Source: Antedon bifida (Eukaryota > Echinodermata > Crinoidea > Comatulida > Antedonidae). From it: 64,000 nucleotides of DNA. Position numbers and translations under genes: made by a program. The DNA lies in NCBI GenBank assembly GCA_963402885.1, contig OY727098.1:17470717-17534716 (forward strand), written 5' to 3'. The notes under the pieces were generated by a model. That model did not search any database. It was not told the origin of the DNA and saw nothing but the letters and a program-made list of their open reading frames with translations. Below, one piece after another: positions 1 through 12,037 of the stretch; positions within the stretch are counted from its first letter, which is position 1; every line of letters starts with the position of its first letter.

Positions 1-20
1 TTGTTTAGGCCACGAATTAT

Positions 21-421
21 TAGGAAATTTCGCACGAGCACATGAACGTTAACGGTTGTCACCATTCTACTCATTTGCATAACAACAGAGTTCAGCGAAC
101 ATTTGCGTTAACGTACTTGCTCGTTTTGATTTCGCGCTTCGACGGGAAGTGTAGAACGCAACACATGTGTAGCGCACGCAACATACGCCACAGGTATTAA
201 AACAAATCACGGAATACCTTGGGTTTAGAGACTAAGCCTAGCCAGGCATGTTTAATCATGTTTTGGTTAACGTTTTTCATTGACGCTATTTTTCAGAAAT
301 AAGGTTCTCGACGCACGTAACTAAAGTTTTTCGTAATGCTTGCGCACGCACAGACCAAGTTGTTTACAAAGTGGGCGGAGCTTGGAAAATAGCGTTAACG
401 TGCTCGTGCGAAAACTCCCTA
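21..421. mobile_element. MITE-like element with about 30-bp terminal inverted repeats
   Basis: The left end (about 21..54) contains CGCACGAGCAC followed closely by GTTAACG. The right end (about 393..421) contains the reverse complement, CGTTAACG then TGCTCGTGCG. The left arm has a few extra bases relative to the right. The interior has no coding potential, which fits a non-autonomous DNA transposon. The superfamily was not identified and the target duplication is unclear. Confidence 0.7.
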
Positions 422-449
422 TATGAGAAGATAAGAAAATTATGTTGTA

Positions 450-610
450 AAGCCTGTTTTCCACTAGGCGAAATTATTCGCGCAAATCAAACATTTTCGC
501 GTATACGCGCACGCCCAATGGAACACGTTGTTGATAAAAAATAAACTGCGCATGCAAAAAATGTTCAATTCGCGAGAATAAATTCACCTTGTGGAAAACA
601 TAACAGGCTT
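450..610. mobile_element. Short MITE-like element, about 160 bp
   Basis: The left end reads AAGCCTGTTTTCCAC and the right end (591..610) is its near-complementary GTGGAAAACATAACAGGCTT, so the whole stretch can fold into an imperfect hairpin. There is no ORF. It lies only about 30 bp from the element at 21..421, suggesting clustered insertions. Family unknown. Confidence 0.7.
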
Positions 611-1510
611 GATGAAGCTAAGCGAGTTATAATGTTGAGCTCAGATAGTAATTGCTTAATTTCATCATGGGTTAGTCGTTTAAATTTTACTAGAAATTTA
701 TTTTTAGTTTGTGTTTATATTAAAACGTAAATCCAAATTATTCAGGACCTTTCAGTTTACCTTTAAAGTTTGTTTCTCATAGTAAAATTTACCTTAAATA
801 TGTAAATAGAGAACAATAGGTACATCCGATTGATCTTGCCGACAGATAAAATCTTTGAATTTCTTACAAATTTGTGGCTCTGGTGCGGAGCGCAAATAAG
901 TTTCCCCAAATTGTTTTTACTTGATTCATAAATATTAGTATCTAAACTTTAGATTGATGATTTTTTTATTAAAAAAAAATTCGTCGCACATGAAAAAAAA
1001 CGCGTTTGTTTTTACCCTACTTTTTAAGAGTTTTATATATGCTAATTAGTAATTAATTAGTAAAAATCTTAGAATTTCATCAAATTTTTTGAAACTTTAC
1101 TTAATTATTGTCAAGATGCTAGTTAACATAAGTGTAAAATATTTAAACGCTAGGTAGCTACGTTTGGCTTCCAGAGGCTGTTAAACTTAATGTAAATTAT
1201 ACACCAAAAATTAACAAAATTGGCCGAAAATCGTTATTTTTCGATTTTCTCGAAAACTAAGCGATATTTTACCAAACAAACTACACATCAGGTTTACTTA
1301 CATCAAGGTCTACCAATGTGCAAAATATGAGCCAATTCGAAATGTTTACCCTTGCCACTAAATTACGAATATGTCTGATTTTTGGTGACAAGCACTCTTA
1401 ATCAATCAAAAAGACTGGTCTGTCATGGCGCCCTGGGAACAATAATATAAAAATGACATGTAATACAACTTTAGTTTTGAAAACATTTAAATTGAAATTT
1501 AATTTTATAG

Positions 1511-4500
1511 GCTTCAGGGGTCCTTCAACATGTGGATAAAATTGGCAATGGCAGTATTCCAAAGGATCAAGACTCTAAAAGAATGAAAGTGGAACAAGGA
1601 TCCAAACCATCGCTTCTTATGATGGCAATATCATGCGGAATGGTGGACTCTGAGGAAATGAAAGAAAAGAGTGAGGAGGAGTTACTGATGGAAAACTACA
1701 ACACAACGGTTGCTGGTGAAACATTAGCAAGGTGTGTATATGTACATGAAGTTTGTTTAACTGATACATTAATGTAGTTTTGAATTTCAGAAATAATATG
1801 ATTTTAATGTTTATATATTTACTTTATCATGTAATCATCATGCAAAATTGTCATGTTTTTTAATTCAAATATATTAATTCATCATAAAATATACATACAT
1901 GTATACAGATATTGCCTGTTTAAAGGTAAAATATAAGATTTTAGTCTTTCGTCGCATCTATAGAGGGCGAATAACAAAATGAGGGTGCTATGTATGCATA
2001 GTTTTAAATAGTTTAGTTGAATTATTTCTTCAAGCAAGTTACATGGCGCGGCATGTAAAACGTTGTCTCGTGATGATGTGGACTAATCTTTGTGGTTTTG
2101 AGTCACAGTAGACGACTAATTTATTTATCGCCAAACACGAGTGTTGCCACGCACAAATTACACAGTCAATATCTCCTCAAGAATTTACTGGATTTTATAT
2201 GTTTAATGACAGGGACACGATAATCATGCGAAAATTACTCAGTCAATATCATCGTACTCGAGGACATATACGATTTACGATCCTCGCAGCAGTAGTCATG
2301 TGATGCAGTTTCAACCAATCATGTTCACGTATTTCCATAGGCTATGTAATTAAATACAATAATGAATAAAAAGGATAGGAACAGCAAAAAGAAATAAAGA
2401 GCTTGTAATAAAAAAATATGGTGTCCAAAAGCTAAAAAAAAAACACTATACAAAAGTACCGGATAAAATTGTCACCAATTTACAAAAATTAATCATATGT
2501 ATACATATAAATTTAAAAATGTTGTTTGTTTATCATTAATTTTATAGACAATTTCTCTGTGTTTCACACCTGGTACGCACAAAATTACAAGACGCAATTA
2601 CAATTGCAGTAAAAGATGACTCTCCATCTAGCGCTGATGCAGAAAGCACAGAAGACTCAATGCAAAATGTCTTGACAAGTGACAGTAGTCCTAGTTGTAA
2701 TGGTGCATGTGCATGTGGTGATGCATCCACTAGTTCTGATGAGGTATGCCATTAAAATCAACTTATAAATTGAATTTAAATAATGAAAATATGTCTTTTA
2801 TTTCCATTCATTATACACATTCATAAACACACTTAAATAAGCATAGTACAAAGAGAAGAAAAAAGAATGGAAAGGGGGAATCTCAGAAGCTTAGCTTATA
2901 CAAGTAGAAACATCCTGTTACAATATATATATAAACATTTTAAAAAAAGGCATAAGGGCAGGAAAATGCAAACAATCTTTTTTTTTTCAAATACTTGAAA
3001 TATCTGCAGTTAAACTGCTTGAGTGCATCTACATGTTTGTCTTGTTTCGTCACATGAGTCCTTATATTGAAACTAGTAATCTGAAATTTGTGGTAGGTAT
3101 GGTGAACACAATGTTGTTATTATAAAGATATAAATTCCATAGGCGCAAACTTATTAATATTGATGGATTAAGTATTTTTTGTATTTTTTTTAAAAAAGAA
3201 AGTAAGGTTGTAATGTAGGTTGTCACAAATAAAAATATCCCAATTGACATTTAAATTTGTCAAATGTTTGAGGACACATTGAAATATGTATGATAAAGAA
3301 ATCAAAATAAACACACTAAATAAATGTATATTTTTCAGGGTTCTATTAATGGTAACATAGAAGAGTTGTATTACCAGCACTTACAATGTCTACAGTTTAT
3401 GCAGTTTACATTTGCAAGTAAGTCTCTCTAAATTGATCAGAACATTTGTAAAGCTCTGTCTACACTATCAAACAAACAAATGTGATGTGCCCATATATAG
3501 ACATAATGATGTCATACATCACCACCATATTTGGGCACATCACCGCCATATTTGGGCACATCACACTTTTTTTGTTTGATAGTGTAGACATAGCTTAAGA
3601 AACAAGAATATGCCGATTGTCAAAGCATGATAATTCTTAATTTCTACATTACCACAATTATTTTTACATGTGACCAGGAAAACCATAAATAGAATTTTTA
3701 TTAACTACCTGTTCCTATTACAAACTAATTACATTTCTTTATATAAGTTTACATTTCTTATACATATTTTAAAAGTGTTTATGATGGCTTGATTATTTCA
3801 ACAGCAACAGGAGCTGGCCGTAGTCTCTATTCGAATACACAAAAGATTGCCAAACCACTTCCATCTCAGATTTTCCGAATTGCTCAAGAACTTTCAACAT
3901 TATCATCATCATTACCATTTTCATTGTCATCCACAATATTTGTGAGATCTGTAAGTTCAACTTCAATTAATTGTTTTCATTTATTTTTTTTCAAAAAAAC
4001 TACCAAACAATATGTATTGTACTATTACATTTGGTAATCTATTTCAACCACATAAAGTTACAAACAATACTGTTTTTTTCTTCTCTTTTTTATTATTATT
4101 ATTTATTATATTTAAAGTAACAATATTTTGTATTATATTGGAGATTGAAGACTGAGATAGGTGTGCTACTGAGTTATACTTGGCTAATTTCAGATTATGA
4201 TCATGAAAAACCTATTTTGTACACCTTTTTGTATTCAGCTATGAGTTTTTTAACTAACATTTTGCATTATCTTTTCTTTTTCAATTTAGGATGAAGAAAA
4301 AATCAACCTTATGAGAGCCCTAATTACTGGGTGTGTACACTATATATATATTTGGACATACTGAATAATAGATAGTAGCTAGTATTGTTTGTTTTGGTGA
4401 TCTGTCTTATCAACCTCAATGGCGCAGTTCTGTGTTCTTTAAAATACATTGTATATTCCTCACATTAAATCAAATGTTAAAAGCTTCTTTAGTATTTTTC

Positions 4501-7253
4501 TACAACATACAAATTCCAACTTTGTTATTGTAGGCCATTCAATTAGTGTGTTTTAAATTATAACTGTTATTTTCATTGTAGGCCAGAAGGTACTCCATAT
4601 TCAGGTGGCTGCTTTGTATTTGATATCTTTTTTCCTCCAAGTTACCCAAAGGCTCCTCCAATGGTTACTATTCTTGTAAGTTTGGCAAAATAAATACAAA
4701 CTTTACAGCATTACTATTGTCACATGCTCAACACGTCTTTATGAACCTACCATCCAATACTACAAAGTCAATAAACAATGTTATAACACACCTTTACCAT
4801 TTTGATTGGTTATGTGCTGTTCAGTTTTAGTTAATGGTATTATTGCACATTCAGGTTTTTATACAAATTTTGAGAATAGTATGTAATGTAAGACCTGCAA
4901 GACTGATCCTTGTTCACCTGCTGTGTACACCATCTATAACTCTTAATCTGAGTCAAAAATCCACGCGGTGCCTTTTTGAATGGCCTAGCCTCCAGCATTG
5001 ATTCAAGATGGAAGCAGCGAATTAATTGAATAAAGTTTAGAAAAGACAGCAACAGCAAACACAGCTAAATAATGTCTTTTCATTTTCTTTTTAAATTAGA
5101 CAACAGGTTCAGGAACTGTTCGTTTCAATCCAAATCTGTACAGGTAATATAAATTTCTTATGATAAATAATAGTAATTATAATGATAATTCATAAATAGA
5201 TAGTAAATAGAACAAAAATATTTGATTATGTTCATTTGGGAAGTTACCTCACGACATTTGACCAAAGTTTTAGTAGTGTTCCATGTTGAATTCTGCAACC
5301 TTTGCTAACAGGGCAAAAATGTCAAATTGCCGCTTGAAAATATTGTATCATTGTATTGTAAATATATCTCAACAATACATGTCAAATGTTGATATAAAGT
5401 TTGCGATACACCACATATATTTAGTTCTGAAACTGTCGAGTTTCTCAAAGTTTTGATCAACATACTTGAAGAAACTCAATTCAGAACTAAATATACGTGG
5501 TGTATCGTAAACTTTATATCAACATGATGAAAATAATTATTCCCATTCAAATCATTCATTATTTGTGTTTACCTGTTTATTCTACCATTATTGTATCTAC
5601 TACTGTAATTTCTGATTTCAAAGTAACAATTTTATAATCATTTATCTATCTACATCTTGTAAACTGCAGTAGCGGCAGGGTATGTCTTTCATTGCTTGGA
5701 ACATGGGAAGGTTTCTCTGGGGAGCAGTGGAATGAAACGTCAACGATTCTTCAAATTCTAGTATCTATCCAGTCACTCATACTGGTATCTGATCCATTTT
5801 TCAATGAGCCTGGCACTGAGAGGGAAATTGGTACAGTTCAAGGTGAAAAACACAACAAAGAGTACAATAGAGGTGCTTAGCTTTTTATTTTCTGTGTTAA
5901 TTATTATAATAGGAAATATGATAATGTTGATATATAGTTTGCGGTACACCACATATATTTAGTTATGAAAAGAACTGTTGAGTTTCTCGACATTTCGATC
6001 AATATACTTTGATCGTCCTCAGGAGTGAGAATGCAGAAAGTCCAGGAAACTGGGAATATAAGTGGAATAGGGTGTGACTGGTGTGAAAGCTAAAACAATA
6101 GCAAGGTTCACAGTGAGAGGGATAGAAACTAGCTATAGAAGAGCATTGTTTTTCATGAACAATGATGAATTGAAACTAGCTACAGAAGAAGAAATATGAT
6201 AATGCTTAAATCTTAAAATCAACAAATTTTCATAAAATATATATTTCTATGTGAATACTTTCTGTCATATAAATGGTTTGGAACAGAAATTCTTGTTGGC
6301 CAAACTAGCTACAATTGTTTGTCGATTGATTTTAACCATTTTATTGTTACCCATTGATGCTAACATGCCATCATTATAGTATTATTGATGATAATTATTT
6401 CCATTTATGGTGTAAGTGTAATGGGGACTGGGTACAAAATTTGAATTTTTAATTATACTCGAATTGCCTTAACAATGGATTTCCCCAAGCCTTGTGTCCA
6501 AATTTAGCCTAAATAAAGCAGTGGGATTTATATTAATTTGCTGTCTATAATTTGATAATTTCAAATTTGACAGAAGTGCGAATGAACTGCATGAAATGGG
6601 CTATCTTACACTACCTTGATTATCCAGCCTATGGATTTGAAGATGTTATAATGAGGCATTTCTATCTGAAGAAGAATAGGATACTGAAGGTAAGTTTAAT
6701 TAATGAACAAAGGGAGCATGTAATTTGAATAAAATTAAACAAATAACCAATAGAATAACGATAAAATTGAAGAGGCGAAAAATAAAGCCTTAAAATTAAA
6801 TTGGAAGAAGATTTTGAAGACAGTTATAAGAAGTTGGGACACAGAATTACAACACAGAATGAGTGACAATCATCCCCTAGAGCAGTAATGATGTGCGGGT
6901 AAAAGAGACTTTGGTTGTGTTTCATGTTTTTTTAAACATTGGATATAACCATCACATCAAGTTTGAGACTACTTTTTGAAGTAAGCATTTCTTAGATCAA
7001 ATCTTAGGAAGATTATTACAACAGTGGATGTCCTGGTAAGATATGGCAATAAGGTGCTTTGCCAATTTCAATGTCATATTTCTTGTAGGAAGTTGATCAG
7101 TGGATCAAAGAAGATTCAAATTCAAAATTCCGAAAATCATGTGAGAAATTTAAGACGGAATTCAAATTGAAGGTGAAGACACCTCCAGAATTTCAAATCA
7201 ATGACAAAGAACAAGAAGAGAAGAACAAAGATCATCAGAGTCACCACACCTGA
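1511..7253 (+). CDS. BIRC6/UBE2O-class ubiquitin-conjugating enzyme (E2), 3' part of gene
   Basis: Ten exons with consistent phases: 1511..1731, 2548..2743, 3339..3417, 3805..3950, 4290..4330, 4582..4675, 5100..5143, 5670..5872, 6574..6689, 7089..7253 (stop TGA). The first visible exon starts in frame after an acceptor, so the protein continues upstream. The first two exons encode a charged, low-complexity linker. Exons from about 3805 encode a UBC fold of the large-E2 type: GPEGTPYSGGCF, FPPSYPKAPP, the RFNPNLY strand, then the active-site Cys in GRVCLSLLGTW, and LQILVSIQSLILV with FNEPG. The family transfers ubiquitin from E1 to substrate and can act without a separate E3. The segment before the core (LSTSLP-like and VRSDEEK) most resembles BIRC6/Bruce, while SLLGTW also occurs in UBE2O. 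No BIR domain lies in the window, so orthology to BIRC6 is unproven. Confidence 0.85.
3451..3597. repeat. Palindromic MITE family copy 1 (CTCTGTCTACACTATC family)
   Basis: The ends are complementary: AAGCTCTGTCTACACTATC at the left and GATAGTGTAGACATAGCTT at the right. In the centre is a repeated ATATTTGGGCACATCAC unit. It lies in an intron of the BIRC6-like gene. Related copies are at 38751, 47908, 48627, 54885 and 61568. Confidence 0.85.
4290..5872 (+). CDS. Catalytic UBC core exons of the BIRC6-like gene
   Basis: Exons 4290..4330, 4582..4675, 5100..5143 and 5670..5872 together make the E2 catalytic fold. The presumed thioester cysteine is in GRVCLS, encoded near 5681. The phases (0-2, 2-0, 0-2, 2-1) join without a frameshift. 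The 41-bp and 44-bp exons are short but have good GT-AG boundaries and restore the conserved order: the TGPEGTPY turn, the PPSYP motif, FNPNLY, the Cys, then the long SIQSLIL helix. All features expected of an active E2 are present. Confidence 0.85.
5388..5524. repeat. Palindromic repeat with GTTGATATAAAG ends
   Basis: The stretch begins GTTGATATAAAGTTTGCG and ends with the near reverse complement, CGTAAACTTTATATCAAC. Inside, TACACCACATATATTTAG is mirrored by CTAAATATACGTGGTGTA. The whole 137 bp can therefore fold back on itself. Two further copies of one arm occur at 5925 and 38598. It is intronic. Confidence 0.8.
5925..6200 (+). repeat. Longer copy of the GTTGATAT repeat
   Basis: The segment starts GTTGATATATAGTTTGCGG, matching the arm at 5388. 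It then runs on as non-palindromic sequence with GATCAATATACTTTGATCG and a duplicated tract (GAAACTAGCTATAGAAGA, then GAAACTAGCTACAGAAGA near 6171). It may be part of a longer parental element of which the palindrome at 5388 is a head-to-head derivative. The right boundary is uncertain and no ORF supports a class. Confidence 0.55.
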
Positions 7254-8835
7254 ACATAAACCATTCTGTAGATATGTATGAGAACATTTAATGAACACCC
7301 AATACATAGTGTTATTGAAACTCATGGGTAATTTCAATTCAATTTATTCTGGATTTCACATGAACAATACAAACACACATGCTAGACCTGGCCGACTCCT
7401 ACAGCGAACTAGATCATAATAACATGTATCTAGTGTAGAACTGAGCATGACTACACTACAACACCATAAACAATCTTAACACTAACCATGGAAGAATTAT
7501 TTAGAATAATTCCTCCATGCACTAACTAAACACATTTATTCACTGGCACCAAGTATTGATTGCGACTAGTAAGTTGAGATTATAAGGGAGAAACAGGCCC
7601 CAGACAAAATATAAAGTATATTAAGAAAGAACAAAATTTATTTCTATAAAGTAGAAATAAAGTATTAAAATTGTTTTCCATTTTCAATCCATATAAGGAA
7701 GAATACAATTTTGTCTATATATACATATTTCAAATTCATTTTTAAAGAGAAATTTAGATTAAAAATTGCAACCGTAGAACGCAATGCAATTAAGAGGTCA
7801 GTCCACTATAACCTTCCCACCAATATCATATCATCATTACCAATTTTTTATATTTTTAGGACCAAATAATGTATTTGTTTTCATATTTTTTTTATATTCA
7901 TATTCAAAATGAATAAACAAATCATATCAGAACTAAAAAAAGTTTGTAAATATTAAGAAAACAATATCGTTGTACATATATAAAGAAAATCAAATCAATG
8001 TTTTTAAATATATTATAAATGTTTTTTTAAAGAAATGAGAAAGGTTCTTTTTACTAATTTTTTTTTTTTTTACTAAGAAGCCAATGTAGATATTCTAAAG
8101 TGATCCAGTATTTTTATCCATTGCATAGCCCAATATAAGCTGTAGAAACAAAGTATGTGTATGATTTTCAATTCTTTTGTTGTTCAAATAAAAAGTGATA
8201 ACAATGGTTTACTTGTACCTTGTGAAGGAACTGGTTTATATACAATATATATATTTTTTTTGTATTTAAGCAGTGTGTGATTTTTTTTTTTTAAGTGCAA
8301 TATAACATTTTATTTTAAACTTATCTTATTGTTGTAGTGTTACTCTACAGTACCCTACAATTTGATGTTTCCGATTGATATTGCACCCTCTGTCCCACTG
8401 TAGAGCAAAGTTTCTTAGATTTATTATTTATTTTTTCTTTTTTACCAATGGTATTTATTTGCTTAGCTAATTTTTATAGAAAATATATAAATTGATATAT
8501 CATAATACTAACTAAAAAATAATGTATAAATATTATTTCTTCTTATCACAAGTATAATTATATACATCTGAAATATGTATTTATGCGTTTTTAGCCAAAT
8601 GAAGTGATTATAATGAAGCCATTAAAGTTTTTAATTCTATAGTTAGAACAAAACAAGCTTTTATTGTATTTTAATATTCTTTTGATTTTTTTAATTAATT
8701 TTATACAACTTAAATGTTTGACTGTAGATATCACACATCAGAAATATACTATTCTGTTATCTTTCTCAATCTTATTCATAGTGCATAAGTATGAGCTATC
8801 AAGTTTGTTTATTTTGGAAAAATAAAATAAAGAAA
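7254..8835 (+). other. Putative 3' UTR of the BIRC6-like gene
   Basis: This is non-coding AT-rich sequence after the TGA at 7251..7253. It contains several AATAAA-type poly(A) signals, for example near 7656, 7913 and 8189, and a tight cluster at about 8820..8832, just before the minisatellite. Which signal is used cannot be told from the sequence. No gene is seen here. Confidence 0.5.
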
Positions 8836-8904
8836 ACTGAAATTAATAACTACAGTATTTAGTTTTTAAAATTGTATGTTGAAGATTTATACAATCAATA
8901 TAGT

Positions 8905-9641
8905 GTTATTCATTCACTTCATTTATTCATTCATAAACTCCATCCATTCAATTCATTCACTCCATTCATTCCCTCCATCCATTTAATTCATTCACTCCAT
9001 TCATTCACTCCATTCATTCATTCAATTCATTCACTCCATCCATTCAATTCATTCACTCCATTCATTCACTCACTCCATTCATTCAATTCATTCACTCACT
9101 CCATTCATTCACTCCATTCATTCACTCCATTCATTCAATTCATTCACTCCATTCATTCACTCTATTCATTCACTCCATTCATTCAATTCATTCATTCACT
9201 CCATTCATTCACTCCATTCATTCAATTCATTCACTCCATTCATTCACTCTATTCATTCAATTCATTCACTCCATTCATTCACTCCATTAATTCACTCCAT
9301 TCATTCAATTCATTCATTCACTCCATTCATTCATTCAATTCATTCATTCATCCATTCATCCATTTATTGATTCACTCCATTCATTCATTCAATTGGTTCA
9401 CTCCATTCATTCATCCATTCATTCACTCCATCCATTCATTCATTCATTTACTCCATTCATTCATTCATTCACTACATCCATTCATTCATTCACTCCATCC
9501 ATTCATTCATTAATTCATCCATTCATTCAATTCATTTATTCACACACTACATTCATTTACTCCATTCATTCACTCCATTCATTCATTCACTCCATTCATT
9601 CATTCACTCCATCCATTCATTCATTCACCCCATTCATTCAT
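8905..9641. repeat. ATTC-based minisatellite (CATTCATTCACTC / CATTCATTCAATT units)
   Basis: About 740 bases are built almost entirely from CATTCATTCACTC, CATTCATTCAATT and CATCCATTCATT variants. The units are mixed in irregular higher-order blocks. Open frames crossing it translate to a monotonous His-Ser-Phe-Ile-Pro pattern that simply reflects the repeat, so I do not call a gene. It lies between the two convergent genes. Confidence 0.95.
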
Positions 9642-9671
9642 TAGACTGAAAACTTGAATTCTTGTTCTGGA

Positions 9672-9940
9672 TGCATTTTTTTTTTTTTTTTAAACCATAT
9701 TTAAAGAGGGTGATCCATCCAGCAATTGCTGATTATTAGTGACCCTCAGAGGTTCACAAGACAAACATATACACAAGATGCTCTACATAAACAAAGTCTT
9801 ATTACAAGTCTTTGGGAGTAGAGTTGTAATTTTGTCCTTAGAAAAAATCCTGACGGGACTTGAACCCAGGACCCTTGGAGTGGTAGCCAAGCATCATAAC
9901 CACCAAGCCACAACTCCACTCCATCAAGATCAAATAAAGT
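9672..9940 (-). mobile_element. tRNA-derived SINE, minus orientation
   Basis: Read on the minus strand, 9930 to 9830 contains an A-box-like TGGCTTGGTGGTTATGATG and a good B box GGGTTCAAGTCCC, the internal promoter pair of a tRNA-derived SINE. The body ends near 9700 with TCACCCTCTTTAAATATGG and then a T-rich run on the plus strand (A-rich tail on the minus). The same tail-like word, GGTCACCCTCTTGAAATATT, recurs at 62380. It is not a functional tRNA, because the arms do not pair well. Confidence 0.75.
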
Positions 9941-10104
9941 GAAAGCATAACATTTTCTGAGGGTTTTTATGCTGGTTAATTGAGTGGTGCTCATTCCGTA
10001 TGAAATTTCAGTATTGGTAAATTATAATTAGTTAGTTTTCAGTTCCTTGTGTTTGTAACATGCATATGCATTAAAACCGACACAAGTCATTTTAACAAAC
10101 ACTG

Positions 10105-10231
10105 CCAGTGGTGTGACGTATGTGCATTTTTAGCCTTTTTCGACATATTTTAATGCCTGTTTTTTTCCCCTGGCCACTGCTGAGGGGCCCCTGGGTTTAG
10201 CCAGTGAGTGCTCATAGCCGTTATGCCACTG
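10105..10231. repeat. CAGTGGCATAAC-ended small repeat, copy 1
   Basis: It starts CAGTGGTGTGACG and ends CGTTATGCCACTG, an imperfect terminal inverted repeat. Internally it carries GAGGGGCCCCTGGGTTTAGCC. A second copy with the same internal words is at 49205..49350 in a SPEF2 intron. It fits a non-autonomous DNA transposon family. Confidence 0.6.
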
Positions 10232-10394
10232 AACACTGCTTACATATACAATACCAACTGCACTACCGAGGTGGTTGCAGAACTTGACGTAACAAAATCA
10301 AACCTTTTGTACAGAGGTGGTATAATATTTCTCCAAAAAAATAATAATAATAATAATTTTATAAGAACTTAACATGATAATCAAAAAGATAAGA

Positions 10395-11530
10395 CAATAT
10401 TGGTATTCCATGAGTTTATTATGCATACACAGCTAAAAACAATATTTACAGTTTAAATAAACAAAATGTCAATGATAATGGGGACAATTCTTTTTTATGG
10501 CCAAACTCCGACCACAGAAAATGAGAATTTATAGTAGAATTTCGAAAGTTGTCACAAAAGTGATAACCCATAAATGACAGAGAAACAAAAGAACAACATG
10601 CACCAGAATGAAATCCTAAATGTTGCTAAATGTTCTTAGCTTATGCAATAGATATATTTCAACTACAACTAGATTTATATAATACTGTACATGCTTACTA
10701 CTTGAATCATATTTCTGATATTAATAATATTTGTTTTAAATATGTATGTAATTATTAGCTTCAAATTTATATACAAAACTAATGCATAGTTCAAAACAAA
10801 AAACAAATAAAAATCTATTTTACATTAAATTGTTTAATGATTATATAACACATCTTGGTATGTAATAGAATAATGATTGAAAACTACATTATTATGTTAT
10901 TATTACTTAAAATTTGTCATCATATTATCAAATATATTTTTGTATATCATTGTCGAAATTAACAAATGAATCATGTTCTCTACAACATTGTTAAACTTCT
11001 GATTAAACTAGTTAGTAGACATAGCATACACCATTCATAATATTATATGATTAAAAATACAGCAAAATAAACACTTTTTTGGTCATAATTAGCTTTCTGG
11101 CAATTTCTATATACAATAATGTTTATTAGTGTACAACATAATACTAAAGGTATCTAATTGATGCCAAATATTATACTGGTGTTCACAACTAATCGGTTTA
11201 AACTAAATAATGCATAAACCCAACAGATCATGGCATTAAACTATACTTCAAATCCTATGATTTTGGGGTTTTTTTAACTGAAGGGGGAGTGGGGGCTAAT
11301 ATAATATGAACATAGATTTAGAAAACAAAGACACAAGATATCTTTTTCAACCCCTCAACATGTGATCATTTAAGAACACTTAGTATGCCTTGATATCCAA
11401 CAATTTAAGTGCTCATTTTAGTCAGTAATATAAATCACTATGATAGATTGTTTAATATTAAATTTAAATTTGTACATAATTGGTCTTTAATCACTTTTTA
11501 CCCAGCTTTCAGTCTTCTGTCTTCTTTAAA
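10395..11530 (-). other. Putative 3' UTR of the SVEP1-like gene
   Basis: This lies directly downstream (minus strand) of the SVEP1 stop at 11531..11533. It is AT-rich and has no conserved coding sequence. Minus-strand AATAAA signals lie opposite TTTATT at about 11120 and 10413; the latter would put the mRNA end near 10395. This is inferred from position and signal only. Confidence 0.45.
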
Positions 11531-12037
11531 TTAGTTGTGTACAGCTAAAAGAAAATTAAAAAAAGCAATAATATATATTTAAAATTGCAAGAACCAGGTT
11601 TAAAGGGAAAGAAATCTCATTTTAAAGGGTTTTTTTTACAAATATATTATTCTGGGCCTAGCAGTTTTAAAGTTTAAGATTGACTTATAAACAAATTACA
11701 AAACAATATTCGTGTTATATTTTCACAATTTGTATTTTAAAAATTATTTCTAATAGAGTTGTACGTTTTTAATTTTTACATAATATATAGTTTACTTTGT
11801 CTATGCTAGTCAATCATATTATAGCCCTATTTGTTGGCCAATAATTTGATATTCTCCATTCTTTCTCTGTTGAATTTATTGTACTATATGTATACCTGTA
11901 CTCATACTCACCAGTATGGCATCTTTCACCAGTGAAGCCAGCAGGACATTGGCAGACATTGTAACCTACACAAATACCACCATTACGACAGTGTTGAGTA
12001 CAGATTGGTGTTCTTGGATAGTAGATGGCATGTATAG
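11531..12037 (-). CDS. SVEP1: SVEP1 exons 30-31: terminal EGF and four-residue last exon
   Basis: Exon 30 (11912..12037) encodes [20 protein letters not shown] and [14 protein letters not shown], an EGF of the type found at the vertebrate C-terminus. Exon 31 contributes only 14 coding bases (11531..11544), giving A-V-H-N and the stop, after an excellent polypyrimidine acceptor. If that acceptor is wrong, the last four residues change. Confidence 0.8.

Larger units (their letters stand above)
1..1510. other. Probable intron of the upstream BIRC6-like gene
   Basis: I see no supportable coding exon here. The first recognisable exon downstream starts at a splice acceptor (1508..1510) and is open at its 5' side, so this stretch is most simply an intron. 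It contains two inverted-repeat elements, listed separately (21..421 and 450..610), followed by about 900 bases of AT-rich sequence in which I recognise nothing. An alternative first exon or promoter here cannot be excluded without transcripts. Confidence 0.5.

Noticed and set aside
8872-9644. Open frames of 213 and 83 codons, His/Ser/Phe/Pro-rich
   Set aside because: They are translations of the ATTC minisatellite; the unit lacks stops in these frames, and there is no other coding sign.
9830-9930. tRNA gene on the minus strand
   Set aside because: The B box is good but the stems are poor and a SINE body with an A-rich tail follows.
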